Virus record (IMG/VR): IMGVR_UViG_3300027770_000190
Location: 1-30,730 of that record
Length of the DNA: 30,730 nt
Origin: a virus
Strand: one strand, 5' to 3'
Shown here: piece by piece, positions 6,990 through 13,441 of the stretch
Layout of the letters: each line of letters starts with the position of its first letter
Numbering within the stretch: the stretch's first letter is position 1
Position numbers and translations under genes: made by a program
The notes under the pieces: generated by a model
The model's database searches: none
What the model saw: only the letters and a program-made list of their open reading frames with translations
What the model was told of the DNA's origin: nothing

Positions 6990-7529
6990 ATGAATAAAAG
7001 CGAATCAATCAAGAACATTGCTGGTGCATTGGTAAAATTCCAAGCATCGGTGAGCAAGGTCGGAAAGGAATCAAGCAATCCTTTCTTCAAGTCAAAGTAT
7101 GCAAGTTTATCAAACATACTGGACACCATTCAAAAGCCATTAAGCGAATGCGGATTGGCAATCACACAATTCCCTGATGATAATGCTCTGACGACATTAA
7201 TCGTTCACGCTGAATCAGGAGAATGGATGGAATCATCCTATGTGATGCCGGTTGCAAAACAAAACGATCCACAAGCAATGGGAAGTGCAATGACCTATGC
7301 TCGGAGATATGCACTCGGTTCAATCCTAAATCTAAACATTGACGATGACGATGACGGAGAGAAAGCAATGGGACGGCAGTCAGCACCCAAGCGTGATGAA
7401 CTCACACCAAAGCATCCAAGTTGGGCAAAAGCCGTTGAGCATTTGAAGACGGGTGGATTGATGACCGACATCACCACGAAGTTTGAAGTATCTCCAGTAA
7501 ATCAGAAACTTTTAATTGGCGAGAAATGA
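6990..7529 (+). CDS. erf: ERF-family single-strand annealing protein
   Basis: A 179-residue member of the ERF superfamily, which binds single-stranded DNA and promotes annealing in phage recombination and genome circularisation. Marks: 'SSNPFFKSKYASLSNILD' at 28-45, 'PLSECGLAITQF' at 50-61, and the strongest signature 'MGSAMTYARRYALGSIL' at 97-113, followed by an acidic run NIDDDDDG. The C-terminus is short and variable. The stop codon overlaps the start of the exonuclease gene (ATGA), so the two are translationally coupled. Together they form a two-part recombination system. Confidence 0.9.
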   Translation: MNKSESIKNIAGALVKFQASVSKVGKESSNPFFKSKYASLSNILDTIQKPLSECGLAITQFPDDNALTTLIVHAESGEWMESSYVMPVAKQNDPQAMGSAMTYARRYALGSILNLNIDDDDDGEKAMGRQSAPKRDELTPKHPSWAKAVEHLKTGGLMTDITTKFEVSPVNQKLLIGEK

Positions 7530-8173
7530 AACTTCAACTTCCAACTATTCACACTAATTTGACCGAAGACGATTGGCATCAATTGAGAAGCTCTCGTTTC
7601 ACGGCATCTGAAATTCACAAACTGATGGGTACTCCGAAAAATAAATCGGAGTACCTGTCAGAAACTGCGAAGACATTTATCTTTGAGAAGGCAGCGGAAT
7701 ACCTAACCGGTCAAAAAGCGGAGATGTATGGTCGTGCTTTGGATTGGGGCAAGGAACACGAGAAAGAAGCATTCCACTACTTCTCTCAGCAGACCGATGA
7801 CTTTTACACATACTATGGTGCGGAAACATACACCTTCATCACCTATGGCGAATGGGGTGGATATTCACCTGATGCACTTGGCACACACCTGGTTGAAATT
7901 AAATGTCCGTTCAATAGCGGAAACCACCTTCAGAACTTTTTCATCACCAACAACGAGCAGTTCAAATCAAAACGCCCGGAATACTATTGGCAAGTTCAAA
8001 TGGGTATGGTTGCAACCGAGATGACTGAGGCGTTGTTCTTGAGTTATGATCCACGAATGCCCATCGGCAAGAAGCTCACGCAAACCTTGATCACTTTGGA
8101 GGAGGACATCCAAGAAATCATTGACGAGAAGTTGGCATCGGCTGGAGAACTATTTTTGTCAATTACTAAATAA
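7526..8173 (+). CDS. YqaJ-like 5'-3' exonuclease
   Basis: A 215-residue nuclease of the YqaJ/lambda Exo fold. Visible active-site parts: 'RSSRFTASEIHKLMG' at 21-35, 'GRALDWGKEHEKEAF' at 69-83, 'GGYSPDAL' at 111-118 (metal-binding Asp116), 'VEIKCPF' at 123-129 (Glu124, Lys126) and 'YYWQVQMGM' at 153-161 (Gln156/Gln158). It should resect double-stranded ends to give the substrate for the ERF protein. The start overlaps the ERF stop. The ERF-YqaJ pair is a common phage arrangement. Confidence 0.88.
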   Translation: MKLQLPTIHTNLTEDDWHQLRSSRFTASEIHKLMGTPKNKSEYLSETAKTFIFEKAAEYLTGQKAEMYGRALDWGKEHEKEAFHYFSQQTDDFYTYYGAETYTFITYGEWGGYSPDALGTHLVEIKCPFNSGNHLQNFFITNNEQFKSKRPEYYWQVQMGMVATEMTEALFLSYDPRMPIGKKLTQTLITLEEDIQEIIDEKLASAGELFLSITK

Positions 8174-8205
8174 ATCGTTCATTCACCAAGTCAAAGAAAA
8201 ATATA

Positions 8206-8237
8206 TTTTCATTTGTGAAAGTTATTGTGTTGTTTTG
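8206..8237 (+). promoter_or_regulatory. Weak promoter-like sequence in the 8174-8244 gap
   Basis: TTGTTTTG at 8230-8237 differs from TAnnTTTG at one defined position and ends seven bases before the ATG at 8245, the same distance as at 5382 and 6529. The -33 counterpart is only TTTTC (8206-8210). A short hairpin (TTTCA, loop TTTG, TGAAA at 8207-8219) overlaps. Low confidence. Confidence 0.3.
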
Positions 8238-8244
8238 AATCACT

Positions 8245-8406
8245 ATGAAACGCTATAAAGTTATTTACCAAGACAATGAAGACAATGATTTGTACTTCTG
8301 CCAGTTCTACGCTGCATCACTTAAACAAGCAAACGCATTCGCTTACGAAAAGATGGCGAGTAAGAGTGATGATTCAGTAACTTTCACCATTGAAGAAATT
8401 GCATAA
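8245..8406 (+). CDS. Hypothetical protein (53 aa)
   Basis: An ATG at 8245 gives a 53-residue protein, MKRYKVIYQD at its start, with a strand-helix-strand layout: 'FCQFYAASLKQANAFAYEKMA' then 'SVTFTIEEIA'. This plan (an input strand, a helix that begins 'AASLKQA', a closing strand) is common in small phage proteins of unknown function. It is followed after 2 nt by the next gene and is probably the first gene of a run of five small genes. Confidence 0.55.
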   Translation: MKRYKVIYQDNEDNDLYFCQFYAASLKQANAFAYEKMASKSDDSVTFTIEEIA

Positions 8407-8408
8407 CT

Positions 8409-8615
8409 ATGGACATAATCTACTTAATCGTAATCACACCCATCACCATTGCGGTGATGTTCGTGTACTGGAAACTGAAGCAGTACTTCAATGACTTTGA
8501 CAACTTGCCTGAGGCATCACCGTATGAATTTGAACGGGACAACTACATCCCCGAATTTGATACCTACACGAAGGCAATCTACAAACACAAATTTTACAAA
8601 GGAAAAAGCAAATGA
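8409..8615 (+). CDS. Small membrane protein (68 aa)
   Basis: A 68-residue protein with one N-terminal membrane helix ('IIYLIVITPITIAVMFVYW', residues about 3-21) and a polar tail rich in Tyr, Asp and Lys. No family recognised. Its stop overlaps the following start (ATGA). It may sit in the host inner membrane as an early protein; its role cannot be inferred. Confidence 0.5.
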   Translation: MDIIYLIVITPITIAVMFVYWKLKQYFNDFDNLPEASPYEFERDNYIPEFDTYTKAIYKHKFYKGKSK

Positions 8616-8638
8616 CAAACAATAAACAACAAACGGCA
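8611..8638 (+). repeat. Leader repeat, copy 1
   Basis: A 28-base A-rich sequence (AATGACAAACAATAAACAAC followed by AAACGGCA) that also occurs identically at 13414-13441, and in a shorter 22-base form at 8850-8871. In copies 1 and 3 it encodes MTNNKQQTA at the start of a gene; in copy 2 it lies just before an ATG in another frame. It probably helps translation start, or is a recombination remnant. Confidence 0.8.
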
Positions 8639-8863
8639 ATGACAAACAGAGAAGAAAAATTGCAAAACCCATTTTTTGCACCAAAGGAAAAATATGATGA
8701 TACTTTTATTAGTGGGTATAGTAACGCAATTAGACACATAAGAGAAGCAATTGGACACATACAATCTCAAAACGACACTGAGGAATTGAGTGAGTTATTT
8801 ATGTATTCCAAATTATTAATTGAAAAGTTAAAAGAAAAATTTTCCAATGATGACAAACAATAA
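8612..8863 (+). CDS. Hypothetical helical protein (83 aa, start uncertain)
   Basis: An 83-residue protein if it starts at 8612 (MTNNKQQTAMTNREEK), or 74 residues from the ATG at 8639. The second choice is attractive because the preceding 28 bases are the leader repeat, which in its 8850 copy lies just upstream of a start codon. The body is helical and polar: 'SGYSNAIRHIREAIGHIQS', 'LSELFMYSKLLIEKLKEKF'. No family recognised. The 3' end, including the stop, lies in the second copy of the repeat. Confidence 0.5.
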   Translation: MTNNKQQTAMTNREEKLQNPFFAPKEKYDDTFISGYSNAIRHIREAIGHIQSQNDTEELSELFMYSKLLIEKLKEKFSNDDKQ

Positions 8864-8871
8864 ACAACAAA
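8850..8871 (+). repeat. Leader repeat, copy 2 (short form)
   Basis: 22 bases identical to the first part of copy 1. Here it is read in a different frame: it contains the last codons and TAA stop of the gene at 8612-8863 and is followed four bases later by the ATG at 8876. The fact that the sequence is kept although the reading frame is not argues for a DNA or RNA role. Confidence 0.8.
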
Positions 8872-8875
8872 GCAA

Positions 8876-9130
8876 ATGATACAAAACTACTTAATTATCG
8901 GAATGGCAATCTTGTTTGTCATAACCCTTCTCCAGTTGCACAAAACAACTGAACGAGAAGATGAGCTACTTGAAACCATCTCAAACAAGAATCGTTTGAT
9001 TTGGGATTATGAAACCGAACTGCTGGAGATCAGGTCAAAGATTCAAGAAGCAAATGACCGTGCAAAAACTTGGGAACTACAAGCCACATTTCTTAAAAAT
9101 AAATACGATGATAAAAGCATTGGTAGTTAG
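8876..9130 (+). CDS. Membrane-anchored coiled-coil protein (84 aa)
   Basis: An 84-residue protein with an N-terminal membrane helix (about 3-21, 'NYLIIGMAILFVITLLQL') and a long heptad-like helix with many charged residues ('TEREDELLETISNKNRLIW', 'ELLEIRSKIQEANDRAKT'). The plan resembles inner-membrane spanins, but position in the early block argues against lysis. No family recognised. The last 23 nt overlap the next gene. Confidence 0.5.
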   Translation: MIQNYLIIGMAILFVITLLQLHKTTEREDELLETISNKNRLIWDYETELLEIRSKIQEANDRAKTWELQATFLKNKYDDKSIGS

Positions 9131-9242
9131 GGCAACAATTAACAACATCGTTAAGTGGCGTGTGTATTTCGCTGGAGAGTTACTAGCAACCTTTGAAAAT
9201 GAAGGGGATGCAAGAGATTACGCAGAATTTATCGACCAATAA
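9108..9242 (+). CDS. Hypothetical protein (44 aa)
   Basis: A 44-residue protein starting at the ATG at 9108 (MIKALVVRAT). The frame is open further upstream to 9009, but that part lies within the preceding gene. The pattern, strands 'WRVYFAGELLATF' then a helix 'EGDARDYAEFIDQ', is that of small phage proteins with one beta-hairpin and a helix. Stop TAA overlaps the next ATG by one base (TAATG). Confidence 0.5.
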   Translation: MIKALVVRATINNIVKWRVYFAGELLATFENEGDARDYAEFIDQ

Positions 9243-9403
9243 TGAGCGAACGATATGCATTGATTTGGGCGATTGCCATCCTTCGTGATGACTACCAATA
9301 TACTTGGTTGACAATATCCAGGAAGATGGGATATTCAATGACTAAGGTGATCCATTTGTACAACCAAGCGAAGCCACACTATAATTTGGAACAAATAAAG
9401 TAA
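9242..9403 (+). CDS. Small HTH-like protein (53 aa)
   Basis: A 53-residue protein starting at the ATG that shares one base with the upstream stop codon. The middle 'YTWLTISRKMGYSMTKVIHLYNQAKP' looks like a helix-turn-helix (first helix ending in SRKMG, recognition helix SMTKVIHLYNQA). It may be a DNA-binding regulator; the promoter at 9385-9416 overlaps its 3' end. No family recognised. Confidence 0.5.
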   Translation: MSERYALIWAIAILRDDYQYTWLTISRKMGYSMTKVIHLYNQAKPHYNLEQIK

Positions 9404-9416
9404 TTCGCTATATTTG
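9385..9416 (+). promoter_or_regulatory. Promoter, Bacteroidota type, before the 9.4-kb RNA cassette
   Basis: TTTG at 9385-9388 and TATATTTG at 9409-9416 with exactly 20 nt between, a perfect match. The expected transcript start is around 9421-9424. The first gene downstream (9525) is about 100 bases away, unlike the other promoters here, leaving room for a structured leader or a short RNA. Confidence 0.8.
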
Positions 9417-9427
9417 TAAGAGTGATT

Positions 9428-9445
9428 GACAAATGCGGGTTTGTC
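9428..9445 (+). repeat. Hairpin at the expected 5' end of the RNA
   Basis: GACAAA (9428-9433), loop TGCGGG, TTTGTC (9440-9445): a perfect six-base-pair stem with a G-rich loop, placed a few bases after the expected transcript start. It could protect the RNA end, or be an operator as DNA. Confidence 0.6.
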
Positions 9446-9462
9446 TATAATCAAAACTTTTT

Positions 9463-9514
9463 GCCTTCCTGATAGATGTGTTCCCGTAAACCTTCTATCT
9501 TGAAGGCTTTTTTT
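9463..9514 (+). terminator. Rho-independent terminator or attenuator
   Basis: GCCTTC at 9463-9468 pairs with GAAGGC at 9502-9507, and after a 2x2 mismatch GATAGA (9471-9476) pairs with TCTATC (9494-9499). Seven T follow at 9508-9514. A short competing hairpin (CCTTC 9491-9495 with GAAGG 9502-9506) can form in the 3' arm. Two exclusive structures before a T-run is the layout of an attenuator. Confidence 0.6.
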
Positions 9515-9524
9515 ATGCAAAAAA

Positions 9525-10037
9525 ATGGGAACACAACAAATAAAATGGACGGCAATTGCGGAATGCAACGGCATCTACTACATCTCGAATCACGGGCAAG
9601 TCAAGAGCTACAAGTATGGGAAAGAACGAATTTTGAAACGAGTAATAACTCCTAAAGGTTATTGGAAAATTGATATTTGGCTCAATGGCAAGTCAAGATC
9701 AATAACAATTCACAAATTGGTGGCATTAGCATTTGTATCAAATCCTGACAATAAACCACAAGTAAACCACAAAGATGGAGACAAATTAAATAATGACTTT
9801 ACAAACCTTGAATGGGTGACTCCTCAGGAAAATATACAACACGCTTGGCAAAATGGTTTATGCGAGTCGTCAAGATTGGCAATAATTCAATACCAATCAA
9901 AACCCGTAATTGACTGTACAACTGGGAAAAAATATAATTCATTAAAATTGGCTTGTATTGATATTGGTGAACCATATAGTCGGCATCAAAAAAGACATTT
10001 CATAAAATCAAAACTTCAAAGATTTTTTTACTTATGA
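9525..10037 (+). CDS. HNH homing endonuclease (NUMOD4-HNH type)
   Basis: A 170-residue nuclease. An N-terminal NUMOD4-like part ('WTAIAECNGIYYISNHGQVKS', 8-28) is followed by the HNH core: 'IHKLVALAFVSNPDN' (62-76), 'VNHKDGDKLNND' (80-91) and 'NLEWVTPQENIQHA' (94-107). The last 45 residues (from 'KPVIDCTTGKKYNSL') resemble a NUMOD1-type DNA-binding tail. Such enzymes cut a target site and promote copying of their own gene. It sits between two small genes and the replication operon, behind the hairpin/T-tract leader, and overlaps the next gene by 4 nt. A paralogue of similar plan is at 29442. Confidence 0.88.
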   Translation: MGTQQIKWTAIAECNGIYYISNHGQVKSYKYGKERILKRVITPKGYWKIDIWLNGKSRSITIHKLVALAFVSNPDNKPQVNHKDGDKLNNDFTNLEWVTPQENIQHAWQNGLCESSRLAIIQYQSKPVIDCTTGKKYNSLKLACIDIGEPYSRHQKRHFIKSKLQRFFYL

Positions 10038-10657
10038 GCAAAGATCCGGCATTCTTATTTTATTCATCCGATTTCTTGACGGGTACTTTGCTGATGTCAA
10101 TGGAACAAAAAGGAAAGTTCATCACCTTGCTTTGTATCCAGCATCAAAAAGGTCATATGTCAGAACGAGATATGTTGCAGATATGCGGAATATATGATGA
10201 AGATATCTTTGATAAATTCCAAAAGGATTCAGATGGCAAGTTCTTCAATGAGAGATTAAAGGAAGAAATTGACAAACGAAAATCCTATTCAGAGTCAAGA
10301 CGAAATAATCGTAAAAAGAAAGATGATATGATTATCATATCTGATACATATGTTCAACATATGGAAAATGAAAATGAAAATGAAAATCAAATTATAGAAA
10401 AGAAGGTATCAAGATTTGAAAAACCATCCATCCTTGAACTTAAAACCTATATGACGGAAATCGGAATGGCTGATGTATCCGAGAAGTGGTTTGACTACTA
10501 CGAATCCAACGGATGGCTTGTAGGTAAAAACAAAATGAAGAACTGGAAAGCAGCGGTTCGGACTTGGAAAAATAATAATCTTTCAAATAATGTGACATCT
10601 CCACAAATAATCAACAGAAAAGTATTTAATTTGCAGGACTATGACTCAAGAACTTGA
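10034..10657 (+). CDS. Replication initiator-like protein
   Basis: A 207-residue protein. The N-terminal part ('DPAFLFYSSDFLTGTLLMSMEQKGKFITLLC' region, 4-34) resembles the DUF1376/winged-helix N-terminus of phage replication proteins. Then comes a low-complexity linker with four Glu-Asn pairs coded by a tandem repeat at 10364-10387. The C-terminal part ('WFDYYESNGWLVGKNKMKNWKAAVRTW', about 152-178) matches the end of DnaD/initiator-like proteins seen just before the helicase gene in other Bacteroidota phages. It overlaps the helicase gene by 17 nt. It likely binds the origin and loads the DnaB-like helicase. Confidence 0.75.
   Translation: MSKDPAFLFYSSDFLTGTLLMSMEQKGKFITLLCIQHQKGHMSERDMLQICGIYDEDIFDKFQKDSDGKFFNERLKEEIDKRKSYSESRRNNRKKKDDMIIISDTYVQHMENENENENQIIEKKVSRFEKPSILELKTYMTEIGMADVSEKWFDYYESNGWLVGKNKMKNWKAAVRTWKNNNLSNNVTSPQIINRKVFNLQDYDSRT
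10364..10387 (+). repeat. Tandem hexamer GAAAAT x4
   Basis: Four exact copies of GAAAAT, in frame, coding for alternating Glu and Asn in the linker of the replication protein. The copy number could change by slippage without breaking the frame, altering linker length. Confidence 0.85.
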
Positions 10658-11879
10658 AGATTACATAATCGGTCAACTACTATTCTACGACCAAACTCGT
10701 GCAATGTTGCCACGAATCAAATCGCAATGGTTTGAAGACAACCTGAACAAACGCATTGTCGAATCAATGTTGGAGATGTACATCAATAACGATGAGATTG
10801 ATGTGCTGACTTTGGGAAAGAAGTTCAGCCGTGCTGAGATGGTGACAATCGTCAAGCTCACGCAGAATGTTTACGGGATGCCAAACATCAGCAGTCACCT
10901 TCCAGCACTTGAACACAAGTACCTGAAGAAACAATTCATTGAGAACATCACCAACTTGGATTTGACTTCGGACTTAAAAGAGATTCTCACCAATGTTCAG
11001 ACAATGGTCGACAACACCAAGTTCACAACCATCAACGATCCGGTTACGATTACCCAAGTTACCAACAAGACCGTTGATGCTATTATCGAGGCGGTGCAAA
11101 GAGGTGACAAGCTCACGGGAAGACCAACGGGATGGGCAGGACTTGACCGACTATTGGGCGGATGGAACAACGGTGATTTGATTGTTATGGCTGCACGACC
11201 TGGTCAGGGTAAAACGGCACTCGCATTGTCGCTGATGTATGAGTTCGCAAAGATTGGTGGAAAGGGATTGTTCTTGTCACTGGAGATGAGCAACGAGCAA
11301 CTTGTCAAAAGATACTTGTCCCTGATCACCGACCTTGCCAATTGGAAGATTCGCAATGCCAACCTTCGAGAGTTTGAAGTTCAGCAACTTATTAATTCAG
11401 CCAACAATCAGACGGTGCAATTCTATATTGATGACGATCCGAATTGCAGTATCCAACAAATCAAATCCAAAGCCAAGATTCACAAAGCGAAACACGGACT
11501 TGAGTTGTTGGTGATTGATTACATCCAGTTAATCAAAGGAACAAAAACAAACCGAGAACAAGAGATTGCAGAAATTTCCCGAAACTTAAAATTGCTTTCT
11601 AAGGAACTAAATATCACCGTAATAGTGTTGGCACAGTTGTCACGAAAATGTGAGGAGAGAGCGGACAAGAGACCTATGCTGAGCGATATCCGTGAGAGTG
11701 GAAGTATTGAGCAAGATGCTGATGTTGTGATGTTCCCATTCCGCCCGGCATACTATTCAGGTGAGAAGCTCCAAGAAGAAGAAGCCGAACTAATTATCGC
11801 AAAGAATCGTCACGGTGAATGCTACACAATCAAAACGACATTCATCGGTGAACGCACAATGTACGAAGAACGACTATGA
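10641..11879 (+). CDS. dnaB: DnaB-like replicative helicase
   Basis: A 412-residue RecA-fold helicase of the DnaB family; shorter than bacterial DnaB (about 450-470). The N-terminal domain is reduced (1-130). The C-terminal domain has Walker A 'ARPGQGKTAL' (185-194), 'LSLEMSNEQL' (212-221, catalytic Glu215), Walker B 'LLVIDYIQL' (289-297), 'VLAQLSRKCEERADKRP' and 'LSDIRESGSIEQDADVV', which are all standard for the family. It unwinds DNA at the phage fork. The start overlaps the initiator-like gene by 17 nt, and the stop overlaps the next gene (ATGA). Confidence 0.92.
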   Translation: MTQELEDYIIGQLLFYDQTRAMLPRIKSQWFEDNLNKRIVESMLEMYINNDEIDVLTLGKKFSRAEMVTIVKLTQNVYGMPNISSHLPALEHKYLKKQFIENITNLDLTSDLKEILTNVQTMVDNTKFTTINDPVTITQVTNKTVDAIIEAVQRGDKLTGRPTGWAGLDRLLGGWNNGDLIVMAARPGQGKTALALSLMYEFAKIGGKGLFLSLEMSNEQLVKRYLSLITDLANWKIRNANLREFEVQQLINSANNQTVQFYIDDDPNCSIQQIKSKAKIHKAKHGLELLVIDYIQLIKGTKTNREQEIAEISRNLKLLSKELNITVIVLAQLSRKCEERADKRPMLSDIRESGSIEQDADVVMFPFRPAYYSGEKLQEEEAELIIAKNRHGECYTIKTTFIGERTMYEERL

Positions 11880-12352
11880 ACCACTACCAGGAAACCCACA
11901 TACTAAAACAAGAAGTTAAACGCCTTCGGGGTGTTATTGCCGAACTGAATCAAAAACGAATTGACGAGGTCAAGAAACTCAAAGATGAAATCATCAATCC
12001 AAGATGCAAGATCAACGAGATAGATGCGGAATGGACTGAAGCGATGCGAGTGGTTGCAATCGTCTATGATGTCACACCCGATGCAATCTTGGAGAAGGTT
12101 CGCACTCAAAACATTATGGATGCTCGGCACTTGTTTTGCTATTTATGTAGAAAGCATTTGAAGATGACCTATCTTTCCATCGGCAAGATTCTTCACCGTG
12201 ATCACTCAACCATTATCAACTCCGTGCAAGTTTACGAATCTCTTGTGGAATATGACCGAACAACCAACAAACTATATGTCGAATCTTTATCCTTACTGGG
12301 TTTGCATTTGCACGAAAGGTCTAAGCTCGTCAATACATATTCTCCGGTCTGA
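11876..12352 (+). CDS. Protein with a DnaA domain IV (DNA-binding) and a coiled-coil N-terminus
   Basis: A 158-residue protein. Residues 1-45 form a charged helix with coiled-coil character ('LKQEVKRLRGVIAELNQKR'). Residues about 55-125 match the C-terminal domain of DnaA: 'VVAIVYDVTPDAILEKVR' (59-76), 'MDARHLFCYLCRKH' (81-94), 'YLSIGKILHRDHSTIINSV' (99-117) with the RDHST signature at 108-112. There is no ATPase domain. It should bind DnaA-box-like DNA, possibly the phage origin, or compete with host DnaA. The tight link to the helicase gene supports a role in replication. Confidence 0.85.
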   Translation: MNHYQETHILKQEVKRLRGVIAELNQKRIDEVKKLKDEIINPRCKINEIDAEWTEAMRVVAIVYDVTPDAILEKVRTQNIMDARHLFCYLCRKHLKMTYLSIGKILHRDHSTIINSVQVYESLVEYDRTTNKLYVESLSLLGLHLHERSKLVNTYSPV

Positions 12353-12395
12353 AGATGAGATGTTGCGTGTAAAGAAAAAATACGAAAACAATGGT

Positions 12396-12403
12396 TATAT
12401 TTG
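12396..12403 (+). promoter_or_regulatory. Possible -7 element before the sigma-like gene
   Basis: TATATTTG is a perfect -7 match 18 bases before the GTG at 12422. No TTTG lies at the matching upstream distance, so it may be incomplete or chance. The 12353-12421 gap is otherwise empty. Confidence 0.3.
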
Positions 12404-12421
12404 TAGTATTGAAAAGAAAAT

Positions 12422-12931
12422 GTGAATAAAGCGGAAATAATAGAGGAACTCTCAAGAGCTGACTGGCTTACCAAAGCCACGAGGAACATCGCCAAGAACA
12501 ATGAGTTGGCAAGGGAACTCTATCAATTTTACTTTCTGACCATATTGCAAAAACCTGATGAACAAATTGAAAAAATATACAACGACGGATACATCCAGTT
12601 TTGGACAATCCGTCTTTTGTACCTTTGTATCAACGGCAACCGGCATCCCTTTGGTGAATCTCGGATATATGATCAATACGATGTCTATGACTTGCACTTG
12701 TCTGAAGAACCCGACCTTCTTTTGGAACGGGAGGAAGATGAACGAATCGAACAAAAGCGAATCAACAAAATAAATCAAGTAACTGAAGAAGCGTATTTCT
12801 ATGAAAGGGAGTTATTCAAGTTATGGTGTTCGGGAATGTCAGCACGAGCAATCCACCGCCAAACGGATATTTCAGTCAGGGAGATATTGCGAGTAGTTAA
12901 ATTAATGAAAGAAAGATGTACAACGAAATAA
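12422..12931 (+). CDS. Sigma-70-like / HTH regulator
   Basis: A 169-residue protein starting at GTG (12422; ATG at 12420 is followed by a stop). The N-terminal half has a helical pattern ('ELARELYQFYFLTILQK', 'YIQFWTIRLLYLC') similar to the region 2 segment of small sigma-like proteins in Bacteroidota phages. The C-terminal end has a clear helix-turn-helix 'LFKLWCSGMSARAIHRQTDISVREILRVVKLMK' spanning about 132-164 (region 4-like). The acidic middle (LLLEREEDERIEQ) is a linker. It may direct transcription of late genes. The family match is from pattern only. Confidence 0.6.
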   Translation: MNKAEIIEELSRADWLTKATRNIAKNNELARELYQFYFLTILQKPDEQIEKIYNDGYIQFWTIRLLYLCINGNRHPFGESRIYDQYDVYDLHLSEEPDLLLEREEDERIEQKRINKINQVTEEAYFYERELFKLWCSGMSARAIHRQTDISVREILRVVKLMKERCTTK

Positions 12932-13170
12932 TTGGAATTGCTTGTCTAAGCATCATCATCGTCAACTTCGGCAAACCAGCCGACCTACTCAAACGCTATC
13001 TCTACGGAAGCGACTATTCCAAATGGAAACGAATGAAACCACTTGACTGTGCTTTTTGCTTGTCGTGGTGGCTTGGCTTGTCGTTTTTTATATACACCTA
13101 CGGATTTGTGGGTATCTTGTACGCATCCATAGCAACGGTAATTGTTGCACTACTTGAAACAAAACTATGA
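12916..13170 (+). CDS. Membrane protein with a Cys-x-x-Cys motif (84 aa)
   Basis: An 84-residue protein with three hydrophobic segments (about 4-16 'EIIGIACLSIIIVNF', 46-62, 65-80). A motif 'LDCAFCLSWWLGL' (43-55) has CxxC followed by a tryptophan-rich helix, a pattern seen in small membrane proteins of phages. It could be an envelope-located early protein, such as an exclusion factor, but this is speculation. It overlaps its neighbours by 16 and 4 nt. Confidence 0.55.
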   Translation: MYNEIIGIACLSIIIVNFGKPADLLKRYLYGSDYSKWKRMKPLDCAFCLSWWLGLSFFIYTYGFVGILYASIATVIVALLETKL

Positions 13171-13418
13171 TAGAATTCATCCAGTCACTTCGCCCGGCAT
13201 ACGAGATCTACAAAAAGACACTCGTGTTCCAATTAACGCCTGAGCAATCCGCACAACTGCAAAATGTACATCGTGAGATATTTGGTCGCAATGTTCCAAA
13301 CTGCTCAACTTGTGTGATTGAATCCGTGTTCTCACTTTTAATTTGGGCAGACCAAAAAGCAATTGAGTTGGCACAACTTGCCGATGATGAGCAGAAACCA
13401 AAACGCAAACGGAAATGA
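13167..13418 (+). CDS. Hypothetical protein (83 aa)
   Basis: An 83-residue protein, start overlapping the upstream stop (ATGA). A central 'VPNCSTCVIESVFSLLIWADQ' segment (about 43-63) has a CxxC and a short hydrophobic helix; the C-terminus is highly basic (KPKRKRK). No family recognised. Its stop overlaps the leader repeat copy 3 that starts the next gene. Confidence 0.5.
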   Translation: MIEFIQSLRPAYEIYKKTLVFQLTPEQSAQLQNVHREIFGRNVPNCSTCVIESVFSLLIWADQKAIELAQLADDEQKPKRKRK

Positions 13419-13441
13419 CAAACAATAAACAACAAACGGCA
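13414..13441 (+). repeat. Leader repeat, copy 3
   Basis: Identical to 8611-8638 over 28 bases, 4.8 kb away. As in copy 1 it begins with the ATG that overlaps the upstream stop (AATGA) and codes for MTNNKQQTA. A GTG follows directly at 13442, where copy 1 has an ATG, so an alternative start lies at the same place. Confidence 0.8.

Larger units (their letters stand above)
9421..9514 (+). ncRNA. Candidate short RNA or attenuator leader (about 93 nt)
   Basis: Between the promoter's expected start (about 9421) and a T-tract at 9508-9514 there is no convincing gene. The stretch has a hairpin at 9428-9445 and a long interrupted hairpin at 9463-9507. The whole is the size of a bacterial small RNA, or could be the 5' leader of the endonuclease/replication operon with read-through controlled at the terminator. 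Start and end are inferred. Confidence 0.5.

Noticed and set aside
12198-12425. Open frame overlapping the DnaA-like gene
   Set aside because: It lies mostly inside a well-supported gene in another frame, and its product looks like frame shadow. A 21-codon remnant from 12360 is possible but unsupported.
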